Source of the DNA: Blastopirellula marina | GTDB taxonomy: Bacteria > Planctomycetota > Planctomycetia > Pirellulales > Pirellulaceae | Assembly (NCBI RefSeq): GCF_002967765.1 | Contig: NZ_PUHY01000010.1 | Location: 124,001-188,000, forward strand | Length of the DNA: 64,000 nt | Reading direction: 5' to 3' | Shown here: in pieces, positions 45,451 to 54,415 of the stretch | How the letters are laid out: each line of letters opens with the position of its first letter | How positions within the stretch are numbered: the stretch's first letter is position 1 | Notes under the pieces: model-generated | What the model saw: the letters and a program-made list of their open reading frames with translations, nothing else | What the model was told of the DNA's origin: nothing | The model's database searches: none | Position numbers and translations under genes: made by a program

Positions 45451-45879
45451 TATTTTTTCACCGCTCTGTGTCGCAGCACTGATTCCGTAAAGATCTGAAA
45501 CTTGGTTTTGTCGCTATTTTGAAAGATTCCGTGAGATTTGTTCCCAAAAACAACTGACTCGCATTAAGCGGGAAGATTGTTCCTTTCACCGGCTATTTTT
45601 CGCTCGCGGTTCACCGCTGGAAAACAAAAGCTACCGTATTTCATTTGAATCGTCTGTGATTAATACGCGAACGGCAGCGCAAAGAGATTCAATTAGGATA
45701 GGCCCTTCGAGACGTTGAAATCAAGAATCTGTTAACTGCAATATCGGCACGCCCCAAAGGATCCGTTGTCAAATTTTAGAAGGCGAAATAGAGTAACGAC
45801 ATCGCACATCGACGCCTCTCGACACGGATTTGTCAGGGACCGTCGCTTCGTTGGAACAGTTGACCTCTCCAGGACTTAC
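45451..45879. other. About 430-bp gap upstream of the HTH gene
   Basis: No supported gene or clear hairpin. The stretch is locally A/T-richer than its surroundings. An in-frame TTG at 45766 would extend the HTH protein, but ATG 45880 is preferred. Confidence 0.4.
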
Positions 45880-46518
45880 ATGAGCCGCGCGTTCGCATGT
45901 AATCGCGACTTCCTTCGACAACTGCGCTTACGTAACGGTTGGACGCAGGCCGATCTCGCTCGACGAGCTGGGTACAGCGAACGTCTAATCAGCAAGGCGG
46001 AAGCTGGGGCACCGATCGCGCGGGAAACGATCTCGGATCTGGCCGAAGCACTCAGTAGCGAGGATGAGCAACTTCATTGGGAAGACCTCGCTTGCGACCC
46101 TGTTCAACTCGCCCAGCGTTATATCTCCGCATTCCATGTCCACAAAGCGAATGCGCTCGACGTTCTTGAAGACATGATTGACGAGAACGTTCACTTCCGC
46201 ATCGCGGGCAATCCAGAAGAAATACCATTCGCCGGAGAATATCGTGGCATTCCTGCTGCCCGGGAGATGTTCAAAGTCTTCTTCAGCGTGTTGGAGGTCC
46301 CCGATCACGATTTTGAGAAGTGCTTTGAATATATCGGGCAGGGCCCCAACGCAATTATCTGGGGCGAGTCATGGATCCACCCAATCGGACGCCCGATGGA
46401 GACACCGATTCGGATCTCGAACCTGCTGAAGTTTCGTCGAGGCAAGCTAGTCTTCCTCGACGACTGTTTCGATACCGCGGCCGGAGCGGCTGAGCTGAAC
46501 AATCGCCCCAAGTCGTAA
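45880..46518 (+). CDS. XRE-type HTH regulator fused to a SnoaL-like domain
   Basis: A 212-residue protein. Residues 8-60 are a Cro/CI-type helix-turn-helix (RLRNGWTQADLARRAGYSER LISKAEAG pattern). Residues about 80-200 are a SnoaL/NTF2-like domain (ALDVLEDMIDENVHFRIAGN, FAGEYRGIPAAREMFKVFF). It may be a transcription regulator that senses a small molecule through the NTF2-like pocket. ATG 45880 (MSRAFACNRDFL) has AGGA five bases upstream and is chosen over a TTG at 45766. It converges on the YCII gene. Confidence 0.75.
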   Translation: MSRAFACNRDFLRQLRLRNGWTQADLARRAGYSERLISKAEAGAPIARETISDLAEALSSEDEQLHWEDLACDPVQLAQRYISAFHVHKANALDVLEDMIDENVHFRIAGNPEEIPFAGEYRGIPAAREMFKVFFSVLEVPDHDFEKCFEYIGQGPNAIIWGESWIHPIGRPMETPIRISNLLKFRRGKLVFLDDCFDTAAGAAELNNRPKS

Positions 46519-46538
46519 TCGACGTTGTCTTCTGTCGA

Positions 46539-46961
46539 TCAACCTTCCAACTTATCACGCATCTCTTGTTCGTGAGCTCGGATTTCGCCGGTCGGATCGG
46601 CCTCGGCAAAGTCTTCCATTTCGTAGACGGGCCGAATTTCGATTTCCGATTCTCCTTCCATCGGTGGCGGGCACTTCTTTACCCAATCAATCGCTTCCTG
46701 AAGGGATGCTACTTTCCACATCCAATAGCCTGCGATCAGTTCCTTCGTTTCGGCGAATGGTCCGTCCGTAACAACGCGATCGTCTCCTTGAAACCGAACC
46801 CGTGCACCTTGCGAGCTCGGTTTCAGGCCCTCGCCGGCCAGCATGATGCCAGCATCGACTAGTTGCTGATTGAATTGGCCCATCGCCTCCAGCAATTCGG
46901 TACTGGGGAGTTTGCCAGCTTCGGATTCTTGCGTCGCCTTAACGATCACCATGACTTTCAT
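46539..46961 (-). CDS. YCII/DGPF-family protein
   Basis: A 140-residue protein of the YciI-related DGPF family: MKVMVIVKATQESEAGKLPS, VVTDGPFAETKELIAGYWMW and VASLQEAIDWVKKCP are typical. The DGPF motif is intact. Members often lie next to ECF sigma or VOC/PhnB genes and may act as small-molecule-binding or dimeric alpha-beta barrel proteins; no enzymatic activity is established. It is divergent from the VOC gene across 206 bp, fitting that habit. GGTGAG precedes the ATG. Confidence 0.85.
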   Translation of the reverse strand: MKVMVIVKATQESEAGKLPSTELLEAMGQFNQQLVDAGIMLAGEGLKPSSQGARVRFQGDDRVVTDGPFAETKELIAGYWMWKVASLQEAIDWVKKCPPPMEGESEIEIRPVYEMEDFAEADPTGEIRAHEQEMRDKLEG

Positions 46962-47167
46962 CGCGTCTCACCTTTTCTCGGAACTGTTTTGTTTCACTTG
47001 CCTCATTCTTGGCTTTCGTTAAGTAGACGAACTGCCTAAAGCCATATCGACATGGCTTGCCAAGATTTTTCGATTTTACCTGCCATAATTCCCTTTGCCT
47101 CCTGGCAGCGGTAAACTTGGCGCAGATGTATTTCGATCTCGTGTCGACGCCTAAAGAAGGAAATCAT

Positions 47168-47557
47168 ATGTCCACCGCCTACAAACCAGAAGGTTACAAC
47201 TCGGCGTCTGCTTACTTGATTGTCAAAGGAGCCCAGGGCACGATCGACTTTCTAAAACAAGTCTTTTCCGCCACGCCGCTTCGCCGAATCGACCGAGAGA
47301 ACGGTAGCATCATGCATGCCGAGGTGAAAATCGACGATACCGTGATCATGATCGCAGACGAACTCGAGGGCTGGCCAGCAGTTCTATCGCACGTCCATAT
47401 CTATGTCCCAAACGTAGACGAAGTTTTTCAGAAAGCGATCGCTGCCGGGGCGACCACGGTGCAAGAGCCTTCTCAACGCTCGCCCGAGGATGATAAACGG
47501 GGCGGGTTTCAAGACACCGGCGGAACCACGTGGTGGGTTGCGACCCAGGTAAGCTAG
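47168..47557 (+). CDS. VOC-superfamily (PhnB/glyoxalase-like) protein
   Basis: A 129-residue vicinal-oxygen-chelate protein: SASAYLIVKGAQGTIDFLKQ, NGSIMHAEVKIDDTVIMIAD and GGTTWWVATQ match PhnB-like members. A His and Glu pattern (MHAEV) suggests one metal side, though the substrate is unknown. ATG 47168 with AAGGAA upstream is preferred over an open frame from 47057. It pairs with the divergent YCII gene, a frequent association in bacteria. Confidence 0.82.
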   Translation: MSTAYKPEGYNSASAYLIVKGAQGTIDFLKQVFSATPLRRIDRENGSIMHAEVKIDDTVIMIADELEGWPAVLSHVHIYVPNVDEVFQKAIAAGATTVQEPSQRSPEDDKRGGFQDTGGTTWWVATQVS

Positions 47558-47570
47558 TTTTGGAAGCGAG

Positions 47571-49397
47571 CTAGCCGTAAATCCACGGTATCAAAATCAC
47601 GCACACGATCAGCACCAACAAGGTGAGCGGCGTACCGATCTTCACGTAATCGCTAAACCGATACTCACCAGGGCCCATCACCAAAGTATTAACCGGCGAG
47701 GCGACGGGTGTCATGAACGCGGCCGAGGCGGCAATCGCGACCGTCATCACAAAAGGGTAGGGGGAGAGCTCCAGCTGACCCGCGATCGTCAAAGCAATCG
47801 GAGCCATCAGAATTGCGGTCGCCGTGTTAGAAATCACCAGGCTGAAACCGGTCGTCAAGATGAACAGTACGGCAATAATCACTCGCGGGCCCGCGCCTCC
47901 CAATGCATTCATCAATAGATCGACCGCGAGCTCAATCCCCTTGGTCTTTTCTAACGCCACGGCGAACGGCATCATCCCCACGATGAGAAACACACTTTGC
48001 CAACGAATTGACTTGTAAGCAGTCTCGACATCGACGCAGCGAAATAGCCCCATAAGTAGGCAGCCAATTAGCGCCGCAATCGCGTTGGGAACCACGCTGA
48101 ACACCATCAAGCCGACCATGACCGCCAGACTAATCAGTGCATAAATCGCTTGCGAGCGGGCCGGTGCTGCATCTTCGATCTCGACTGGCAGCGACAAGAC
48201 AATGAAATCCAATTGCTGTGTCTGCATTAGGTGGATTTGTTTCCAAGGGCCGATTACCAACAAGATATCGCCCGGCCGAAGCTTCTCTTCGGTAACCGGT
48301 CCTTCGATAGCCTCCCCACCTCTTCGTAGTCCGATAACGCTCAGCCCATGCTCATTGCGAAAAGTGGCATCGACCAACGTCTTCCCAACCAGATTCGATT
48401 CGGGCGAAACCGCGACCTCCGCCATACCCACGAACTGCGACTGCTGCGTGAAGTAGACGCCTTTCAGCGGCAGATGCTTCAGCCCCAGATCTCGGGTAAA
48501 AGTTTCCAAGTCGTTCTCAGGATTCACCAGATCGACCAGCAAGATATCGTCCGCTTGAATCACCGTCTGCGCAACCGGATTCAGAACTCGCTTCTGCCCC
48601 CGAATCGTTCGTTGAATCCCAATCAGATTCACACCGTTTCGCTGTCGCAAGTCAACTTCGCGAAGCATATTTCCGACTAGCCGCGATTCAGGTGAGACTC
48701 GCAAACGAAATGCCCGCTTCTCAAGCCGATATTCTTCCACGAACGACACCAGCGTCCGCCGCCGAGAACGTTTCTGGGTTTCTCCGTCGGGTCGCTTCAA
48801 CCAATGCCGGGCCACCAGCATGTAGCCAACACTCAGGACGAGAATCGATGCTCCCATCGGCGTAAATGCGAAGAAGCTGAAACCTTCGATACCTTGGCTT
48901 TCGAGCGCGCTATCGACAATCATGTTCGGCGGCGTGGCAACCAATGTCATCATACCGCTGATCAAGCCGGCGACGCTCAGCGGCATCATCAGCCGTCCCG
49001 GATGAATTTGCAAACGACCTGCCACGCTCAGAACCACCGGGATGAATATGGCCACAATCCCGGTCGAACTCATCACACTCCCGAGGATACCGACCGCCAG
49101 CATCAGCAAGACAACCAAACGAGGTTCGCTTTTCCCCGCATTACGAGCCAGCCAGCGACCAACTTGCAGGGCAATTCCGGTCCGCGTGATCCCCTCGCCG
49201 ATGATGAACAATGCCGCGATCAGCACGACGTTGGGATCTGAGAAGCCAGCGAGCGCTTCGTTGACTGAAACGATGCCAAGCACCGGCAAGATGACCATTG
49301 CCGATAACGCCACGACATCCATTCGCGGCCAGTCGAGGATGAACAGCACAATGCAGATCAACAACAGAATTAAGACGATCGCCAGATCCCACGGCAT
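47571..49397 (-). CDS. SLC13/DASS-family permease with two TrkA-C domains
   Basis: A 608-residue inner-membrane transporter. The N-terminal half has about six helices (MDVVALSAMVILPVLGIVSV). Two RCK_C/TrkA-C regulatory domains follow (SPESRLVGNMLREVDLRQRN... and SPESNLVGKTLVDATFRNEH..., about 210-375). The second membrane half contains SNTATAILMAPIAL and TPVASPVNTLVMGPG, the SLC13 signature pair. Relatives carry sulfate, citrate or dicarboxylates with sodium; the substrate cannot be read here. It converges on the VOC gene with a 13-bp gap. Confidence 0.88.
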   Translation of the reverse strand: MPWDLAIVLILLLICIVLFILDWPRMDVVALSAMVILPVLGIVSVNEALAGFSDPNVVLIAALFIIGEGITRTGIALQVGRWLARNAGKSEPRLVVLLMLAVGILGSVMSSTGIVAIFIPVVLSVAGRLQIHPGRLMMPLSVAGLISGMMTLVATPPNMIVDSALESQGIEGFSFFAFTPMGASILVLSVGYMLVARHWLKRPDGETQKRSRRRTLVSFVEEYRLEKRAFRLRVSPESRLVGNMLREVDLRQRNGVNLIGIQRTIRGQKRVLNPVAQTVIQADDILLVDLVNPENDLETFTRDLGLKHLPLKGVYFTQQSQFVGMAEVAVSPESNLVGKTLVDATFRNEHGLSVIGLRRGGEAIEGPVTEEKLRPGDILLVIGPWKQIHLMQTQQLDFIVLSLPVEIEDAAPARSQAIYALISLAVMVGLMVFSVVPNAIAALIGCLLMGLFRCVDVETAYKSIRWQSVFLIVGMMPFAVALEKTKGIELAVDLLMNALGGAGPRVIIAVLFILTTGFSLVISNTATAILMAPIALTIAGQLELSPYPFVMTVAIAASAAFMTPVASPVNTLVMGPGEYRFSDYVKIGTPLTLLVLIVCVILIPWIYG

Positions 49398-49556
49398 CGT
49401 CGGCTTCTCCCAGAGGTCACTTCCTAGAAATACTGAGTGAGTGTTGATAGCAAAAAACAGAGTCGCAGAACAGTGGGAAACCGTTTACGGAATGCGCACG
49501 ATTCGCGGAGTCGGACGATCACATGTCTATGAAACGATGAATCATGCCAAGCACCT

Positions 49557-50030
49557 TCAATGTGCTAAGACAGTCGAGCCATTTCGCTCTGCGATTACCT
49601 GCCACACAGCATGCACGGTCGACATAACGCCCAGCCATATGAAAGAACCAAGCCACACGTAATAGCCCATTAGCAACTCGTATCCATATCCGTCAGGCGA
49701 ATCCGCAGGCAACATCAGCGGCTGCGACAGAGCAAACAAGATGGCCAACACGCTCACCAACATGGCGGCCTGTGGCTTTCCTTTCATGACGAACCAAGCA
49801 GCCAGCCAGGAAAGCGGGTTCGCCCACCACATCGGCAAACACCAGCAAAGCACCAGTGCACTGAGAAACGCTTCCCACCCCAACATCACGGCAGAATTTT
49901 TGCCTGCGGGAAGACAAAAGGCCGCCAGGTAGATCAGCCCGTAAAGCAGGACGACGAAATATTTGGCACGTTGCGTCATGGTGGGAATTGCCTGAGAAAC
50001 ACGACTTTGCAAGTCCAAGGAACGACTCAT
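49557..50030 (-). CDS. Small hypothetical membrane protein
   Basis: A protein of about 157 residues with four hydrophobic helices (FVVLLYGLIYLAAFCLPAG, AFLSALVLCWCLPMWWANPL, AAMLVSVLAILFALSQPLML, GSFIWLGVMSTVHAVWQVI). The start is uncertain: ATG 50030 has AGGAAG about 12 bases upstream, ATG 49979 has none, and a TTG at 50075 is also open. No family is recognised. It is downstream of the MscS-type gene on the same strand. Confidence 0.6.
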   Translation of the reverse strand: MSRSLDLQSRVSQAIPTMTQRAKYFVVLLYGLIYLAAFCLPAGKNSAVMLGWEAFLSALVLCWCLPMWWANPLSWLAAWFVMKGKPQAAMLVSVLAILFALSQPLMLPADSPDGYGYELLMGYYVWLGSFIWLGVMSTVHAVWQVIAERNGSTVLAH

Positions 50031-50156
50031 TCGGCAAGAGTAACTTCCTATTTCAATCGCATGAAAATTTGCCAATGGCGCACGAAGAAACCGCTAGAAT
50101 TGCTCCCAGCGGTTCTTCTTATTTCTCGATATTTCGGATTATATCGACCGGTAATC

Positions 50157-51731
50157 CTAATTCTCGGACGAGCCCGCTGACTGTAACGCCTCGATGCCCT
50201 TGGTATAGAAGTGGACGTCTTGTTGTGGGTAAGGAATCGTGATGCCTTCTTCATCAAATCGGCGCTTCACGGCCCGAGTGACTTCGGTCTTCACCGGCCA
50301 CCAATCGCTGGTCTTAGCCCAAGGTCGGCAAACGATGTTGACGGACGAATCCGCCAAGGCGTGGGTGACCACCTGCGGTGCGGGATCCTTGAGAACCAGT
50401 TCGTGATTCTCGACTACTTCCTTGATGATCTGTTCCGCTTTCTCGAAGTCGTCGTCGTAACCAATGCCGAATTCGAGATCGACGCGGCGGGTCGGGTTCG
50501 CCGTAATGTTCGTGATCACATCGTTCCAAATCGAGTTATTAGGAACGTGAATCGTCTGGTTATCAAAGGTGCGGAAGGTGGTCGAAACGAGATTCATTTG
50601 ATGGATCACGCCGGTCACACCGCCTGCGGTGACAACATCGCCGACATCAAACGGTCGATTCACCAGAATCATGATCCCGCTCGCGAAGTTGCTCAACGTT
50701 CCCTGCAGCGCCAAACCGACAACCAAACCAGTGGCACCAATCGCCGCCACGATTGGCGTGATATCGATTTCGAGCGCCGTCAAAGCAATCGCAAAGCCAA
50801 TCACCATCACCACATTCTTAATCATGCGGGCAATCAACGACTCCGCTAGGCGACTCAAACGAAGTCGCTTCTCCAACAGCCAATTGGTGAGTCGCTGAAT
50901 GAGCTTAGCGACAATGTAACTAGCCAGCAGAATCAGCAGGAATTTTGTCAGATTCCAGCCCACCCGTTGCCCACCTTCCTTGGAGACAACCCAGCCGGTG
51001 ATCGTGGCCCAAGTCGCGGCGAAATCAGAGGCGTCAACTTCGATACCAGCCACTGCGGTAATGTACTTTCGATATTCGTCGACCTCGCCACCTTTCCGCT
51101 GCAGGGAATCGAGGACGATCGATAATCGTTCCGCGATCGCGGAACGTTGATCCTGCAACATACTCACGTCGGCCAGAAAGTTTTCTTTGGTCTTGGAAGC
51201 AACCTGAGCTTCTTTTTGTTCGGCAGTTTGCTGTTCATCAGCGGGTGGTGCCTCAGCGGCAACCTCTTCCTTTGGCTGGTCTTCTTCTGACTTCTTCTTC
51301 GCGTCGACCATCCCGTCAACTCCTAGCTCTTTTTGAGCCGCGTCGACGATTTCCTTTTCGGCCTTCTTGGCTTCTGCTTCGGCCTTTTCCTTGACCGCTT
51401 GGGCTGCCTTAAGTGATGCCTTCGCAGCCTCGACATCTCCTGCTGACATAGCTTCGTTGGTCTTCTTCACCCCGAGGCGGGCGGCCGAGATTTGTCGCGA
51501 TTTCACTCGTAACAGATCGAACCACGCTTTGGCTTCCCCTTCCAATTCCTGCTTCGTCAGTGGACGAACCATAATGATCAGTTGATCGACAGGAATGGTC
51601 GGATCGATCGTGGTGACCGGCGTGTAAGATTCGGTGGCTGAACTTTTTCCGTTTTCTTGCTCTTGACCAAACACTCCCGTCGCCGGTCCCAAAAGGACGA
51701 GCATTAGTGTGATCAGAATTGGAAGCCTCAT
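50157..51731 (-). CDS. MscS-family mechanosensitive channel with periplasmic coiled coil
   Basis: A 524-residue protein with a signal peptide (ILITLMLVLLGPATGVFGQ). A long Lys/Glu/Ala-rich coiled coil (about residues 75-145) and a second helical stretch precede the membrane part. Three membrane helices are followed by the MscS pore and beta domain: LALQGTLSNFASGIMILVNR, FDVGDVVTAGGVTGVIHQMN and VHVPNNSIW-type (here HVPNNSIWNDVI), then the vestibule. It gates on membrane tension during osmotic down-shock. Its length and N-terminal coiled coil are typical of MscS relatives with extra periplasmic parts. Confidence 0.9.
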   Translation of the reverse strand: MRLPILITLMLVLLGPATGVFGQEQENGKSSATESYTPVTTIDPTIPVDQLIIMVRPLTKQELEGEAKAWFDLLRVKSRQISAARLGVKKTNEAMSAGDVEAAKASLKAAQAVKEKAEAEAKKAEKEIVDAAQKELGVDGMVDAKKKSEEDQPKEEVAAEAPPADEQQTAEQKEAQVASKTKENFLADVSMLQDQRSAIAERLSIVLDSLQRKGGEVDEYRKYITAVAGIEVDASDFAATWATITGWVVSKEGGQRVGWNLTKFLLILLASYIVAKLIQRLTNWLLEKRLRLSRLAESLIARMIKNVVMVIGFAIALTALEIDITPIVAAIGATGLVVGLALQGTLSNFASGIMILVNRPFDVGDVVTAGGVTGVIHQMNLVSTTFRTFDNQTIHVPNNSIWNDVITNITANPTRRVDLEFGIGYDDDFEKAEQIIKEVVENHELVLKDPAPQVVTHALADSSVNIVCRPWAKTSDWWPVKTEVTRAVKRRFDEEGITIPYPQQDVHFYTKGIEALQSAGSSEN

Positions 51732-52102
51732 GTCGTTTTCCCCTCAACATGGTTCTCGTCGATTTGCCAATGTAGCCACCCGGCAAGTATCCGCTCTTGG
51801 CAAGGTGCCCTTACATCTTGGGGCAACCTATATGGCAAGACAACCGCCGACTGTCTTGCGCGATCAGTAACGCGGGTGTGTTCCTCTGTACAGCAACTTC
51901 AATGCCGAACGATCTAACCCTGTTCGCAAAACAGAACCGCGTTTGGTCAACTCAGAAGATTGTTGCTTAAAAGAATAGAACCCGATTTCGGTCAACCAGC
52001 ACTTTCACAAACGAGCTGCTGCCAACAAGACGGTATTCGCGCGGGAAGTAAACCGAGTAAGTCGCAGGGTGCGCGCGATCCCTTCACCCGTTATGTCCCG
52101 AT
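51732..52102. other. 371-bp gap, nothing recognised
   Basis: Lies between the start of the MscS-type gene and the end of the adenosyltransferase gene. No gene, riboswitch or clear terminator was seen; a promoter for the MscS-type gene is expected here. Confidence 0.4.
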
Positions 52103-52711
52103 TCACCCTTCGGGCGACTGGCCTTTCCACAGTTTCTCTTGCGTGGAAAGCTTTGCCGTTATCCAACGAGTATAGGCAAATAGATAGTCACTCAGGCGAT
52201 TCGCATAGGCTAACACCCATGGTTCGATCGGGGCGACTTCATGACGACGCACCAACACGCGTTCCCATCGACGGCAAATTGTGCGGGCCACGTGGGCATG
52301 CCCATTCAACACACAATCGCCCGGAATCGTGAAGCCGTCGATCGCATCGAACAGCTCTCGATACCGATCGATCCGTCGTTCCAGGAACGAAACGCGCGGA
52401 TCGTCCGCCGCCACGTATCGGTCGGCACTGACTGAAAGTGGTTGCCGGGCAGCCAGCACCGCGCCAGCTTCATATAGCGTATTCTGAATTTTTAAAAAAA
52501 CTTCGTCGGTTTCCTCGGCGATCTCGTCACTTGGACGACTATGAGGATCGTTGGCGACCGCCCGCACAACGCCAAGATAGCTGATCAATTCATCCGATTC
52601 GCCGTACGATTCGACCTCGAGCGAAGCCTTCGAGACCTTCACCCCACCAGCCAGGGCCGTTTCTCCACCGTCGCCGGAACGGGTATAGATTCGGTGAATG
52701 TGAATCGACAT
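52103..52711 (-). CDS. Cob(I)yrinic acid a,c-diamide adenosyltransferase (PduO type)
   Basis: A 202-residue ATP:cob(I)alamin adenosyltransferase that makes adenosylcobalamin. Family motifs are RIYTRSGDGGETALAGG (ATP site; Ser replaces the usual Thr), ESYGESDELISYLGVVRA, ARTICRRWERVLVRR and YANRLSDYLFAYTRW. ATG 52711 (MSIHIHRIYTRSG) has GGGAGA about ten bases upstream and is preferred over a frame open to 52756. It is divergent from the cardiolipin synthase gene with about 97 bp between. No cobalamin riboswitch is visible in that gap. Confidence 0.9.
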   Translation of the reverse strand: MSIHIHRIYTRSGDGGETALAGGVKVSKASLEVESYGESDELISYLGVVRAVANDPHSRPSDEIAEETDEVFLKIQNTLYEAGAVLAARQPLSVSADRYVAADDPRVSFLERRIDRYRELFDAIDGFTIPGDCVLNGHAHVARTICRRWERVLVRRHEVAPIEPWVLAYANRLSDYLFAYTRWITAKLSTQEKLWKGQSPEG

Positions 52712-52808
52712 CAAGCAGGTCTCCCGATTAAACTGAGCACACGTTTTCCCCATCATTGCAAATGCTCACTGCCAAGAGAATGGCGGTGTTGAAAGTGATC
52801 TGTCCGAG

Positions 52809-54242
52809 ATGGAACTTAATATCTACACGATCATTGGTATCGCACTGCCAATTTTTCATTTGATGGGGCTCTTCACGGCGGTCGACGCCATCATGAAATC
52901 CCGCACCTCGCAAGGGGCAATCGGGTGGGCCTTGTTGCTGATCTTTATCCCGTACATCGCGTTGCCGTTCTATTGGATCTTTGGACGTAGCAAGTTCCAA
53001 GGTTACGTGAACACGCGGCGTATTCGCAGCCGCAGCATGAAGGACAACACGCAAACCTTTCGCGTGGTGGATTCTTCCGTCGTGGCCGACTTTGAACATC
53101 ACCCGGAACTCCTGGTCCTCGAGCGTCTGGCTGACTTTCCGTACACGCACTCCAATTCGATTCGCCTTTTGGTCAACGGCCAGGCAACCTTCGATGCCAT
53201 TTACGACGCGATTGAAGCTGCCAAAGAATACGTCTTACTGCAAACCTATATCTTCCGCGACGACGGAATCGGGGAACGCTTTCGCGAGCAGCTAACCCGC
53301 AAAGCAGGTGAGGGCGTACAGATTTATTTCCTATACGACGAGATCGGCAGTTATCAGCTTTCTCGAAAATTCATCGACGAACTTCGCGACGCCGGCATCC
53401 ATGTCAGCGCCTTTCATACGACGCGTGGCAAGGGGAATCGTTTTCAATTGAACTTCCGCAATCACCGCAAGATTGTTGTCGTCGATGGCAAAGTCGCGGC
53501 GGTTGGCGGGCACAATTTTGGGGACGAATACCTCGGTCTTTCCAAGAAGTTCGGCCCTTGGCGTGATACCCATATCGAAATCCGCGGGCCGGCGGTCCAG
53601 GCGATTCAATGGTCGTTCCTGGAAGACTGGTACTGGGCATCTGGACAAACGCCGACCGTCAATTGGAATGAAGAACCTTCCGAAGAAGCTCCTCACTCGG
53701 CGCTGGTGATTCCGATGAGCCCAGCCGATGAACTGGAAACTTGCGGACTATTCTTTGTCCATGCGATCAATATGGCGCGCCGTCGTATCTGGATCGCGTC
53801 TCCTTACTTTGTACCCGACAAACAAGTTATCTGCGCACTGCAATTGGCAGCACTGCGTGGTTGCGATGTCCGCATCATGCTGCCTGAGCGGCCCGACCAT
53901 TTGCTGGTTTATTTGTCCAGTTTCCATTTCATCTCGGAAACTGCGATTGCCGATCGCATTTCATTTTATCGCTATCAGCCAGGCTTTCTGCATCAAAAGG
54001 TCTTACTGGTCGACGATCAATTTGCCGCCGTCGGCACGGCCAATCTCGACAACCGATCGTTCCGCCTGAACTTCGAAATGATGGTAGCGATCGTGAGTCA
54101 CTCGTTCGCGAAGTCGATTGAAGAAATGCTGTTGGCCGACTTCGAGCATTGTCGCAAGGTCGATCCGCATGAGCTCGAAGAACGCTCGTTCTGGTTCCGC
54201 CTGGCCGTCAGCGGATCGCGGCTGATGTCGCCAATTCAGTAG
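52809..54242 (+). CDS. cls: Cardiolipin synthase
   Basis: A 477-residue phospholipase-D-superfamily enzyme that joins two phosphatidylglycerol molecules to cardiolipin. Two N-terminal membrane helices (IIGIALPIFHLMGLFTAVDA; GWALLLIFIPYIALPFYWIF) are followed by two HKD motifs: NHRKIVVVDGKVAAVGGHNF and LHQKVLLVDDQFAAVGTANL with NRSFRLNFE. Order and length are standard for bacterial Cls. It is divergent from the cobalamin adenosyltransferase gene. Confidence 0.93.
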   Translation: MELNIYTIIGIALPIFHLMGLFTAVDAIMKSRTSQGAIGWALLLIFIPYIALPFYWIFGRSKFQGYVNTRRIRSRSMKDNTQTFRVVDSSVVADFEHHPELLVLERLADFPYTHSNSIRLLVNGQATFDAIYDAIEAAKEYVLLQTYIFRDDGIGERFREQLTRKAGEGVQIYFLYDEIGSYQLSRKFIDELRDAGIHVSAFHTTRGKGNRFQLNFRNHRKIVVVDGKVAAVGGHNFGDEYLGLSKKFGPWRDTHIEIRGPAVQAIQWSFLEDWYWASGQTPTVNWNEEPSEEAPHSALVIPMSPADELETCGLFFVHAINMARRRIWIASPYFVPDKQVICALQLAALRGCDVRIMLPERPDHLLVYLSSFHFISETAIADRISFYRYQPGFLHQKVLLVDDQFAAVGTANLDNRSFRLNFEMMVAIVSHSFAKSIEEMLLADFEHCRKVDPHELEERSFWFRLAVSGSRLMSPIQ

Positions 54243-54415
54243 CACAGCCAGCCCCGCTAGCAACCGCATAACCGGCAGGATCGTCAAAGTTTACTTAACC
54301 GGACGCTTGTCAAAGGCCGAAAACGAGAAAGACGTTCTGCCTTATGGGAAGTCCATGGGTAGACGTCGCTCGTGATTCGATGACCTTGCTACCTGTCGAT
54401 ATGCGGACCGATACC

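Noticed and set aside
52712-52808. Cobalamin riboswitch before the adenosyltransferase gene
   Set aside because: The gap is under 100 bp and shows no B12-box-like sequence or multi-stem fold.
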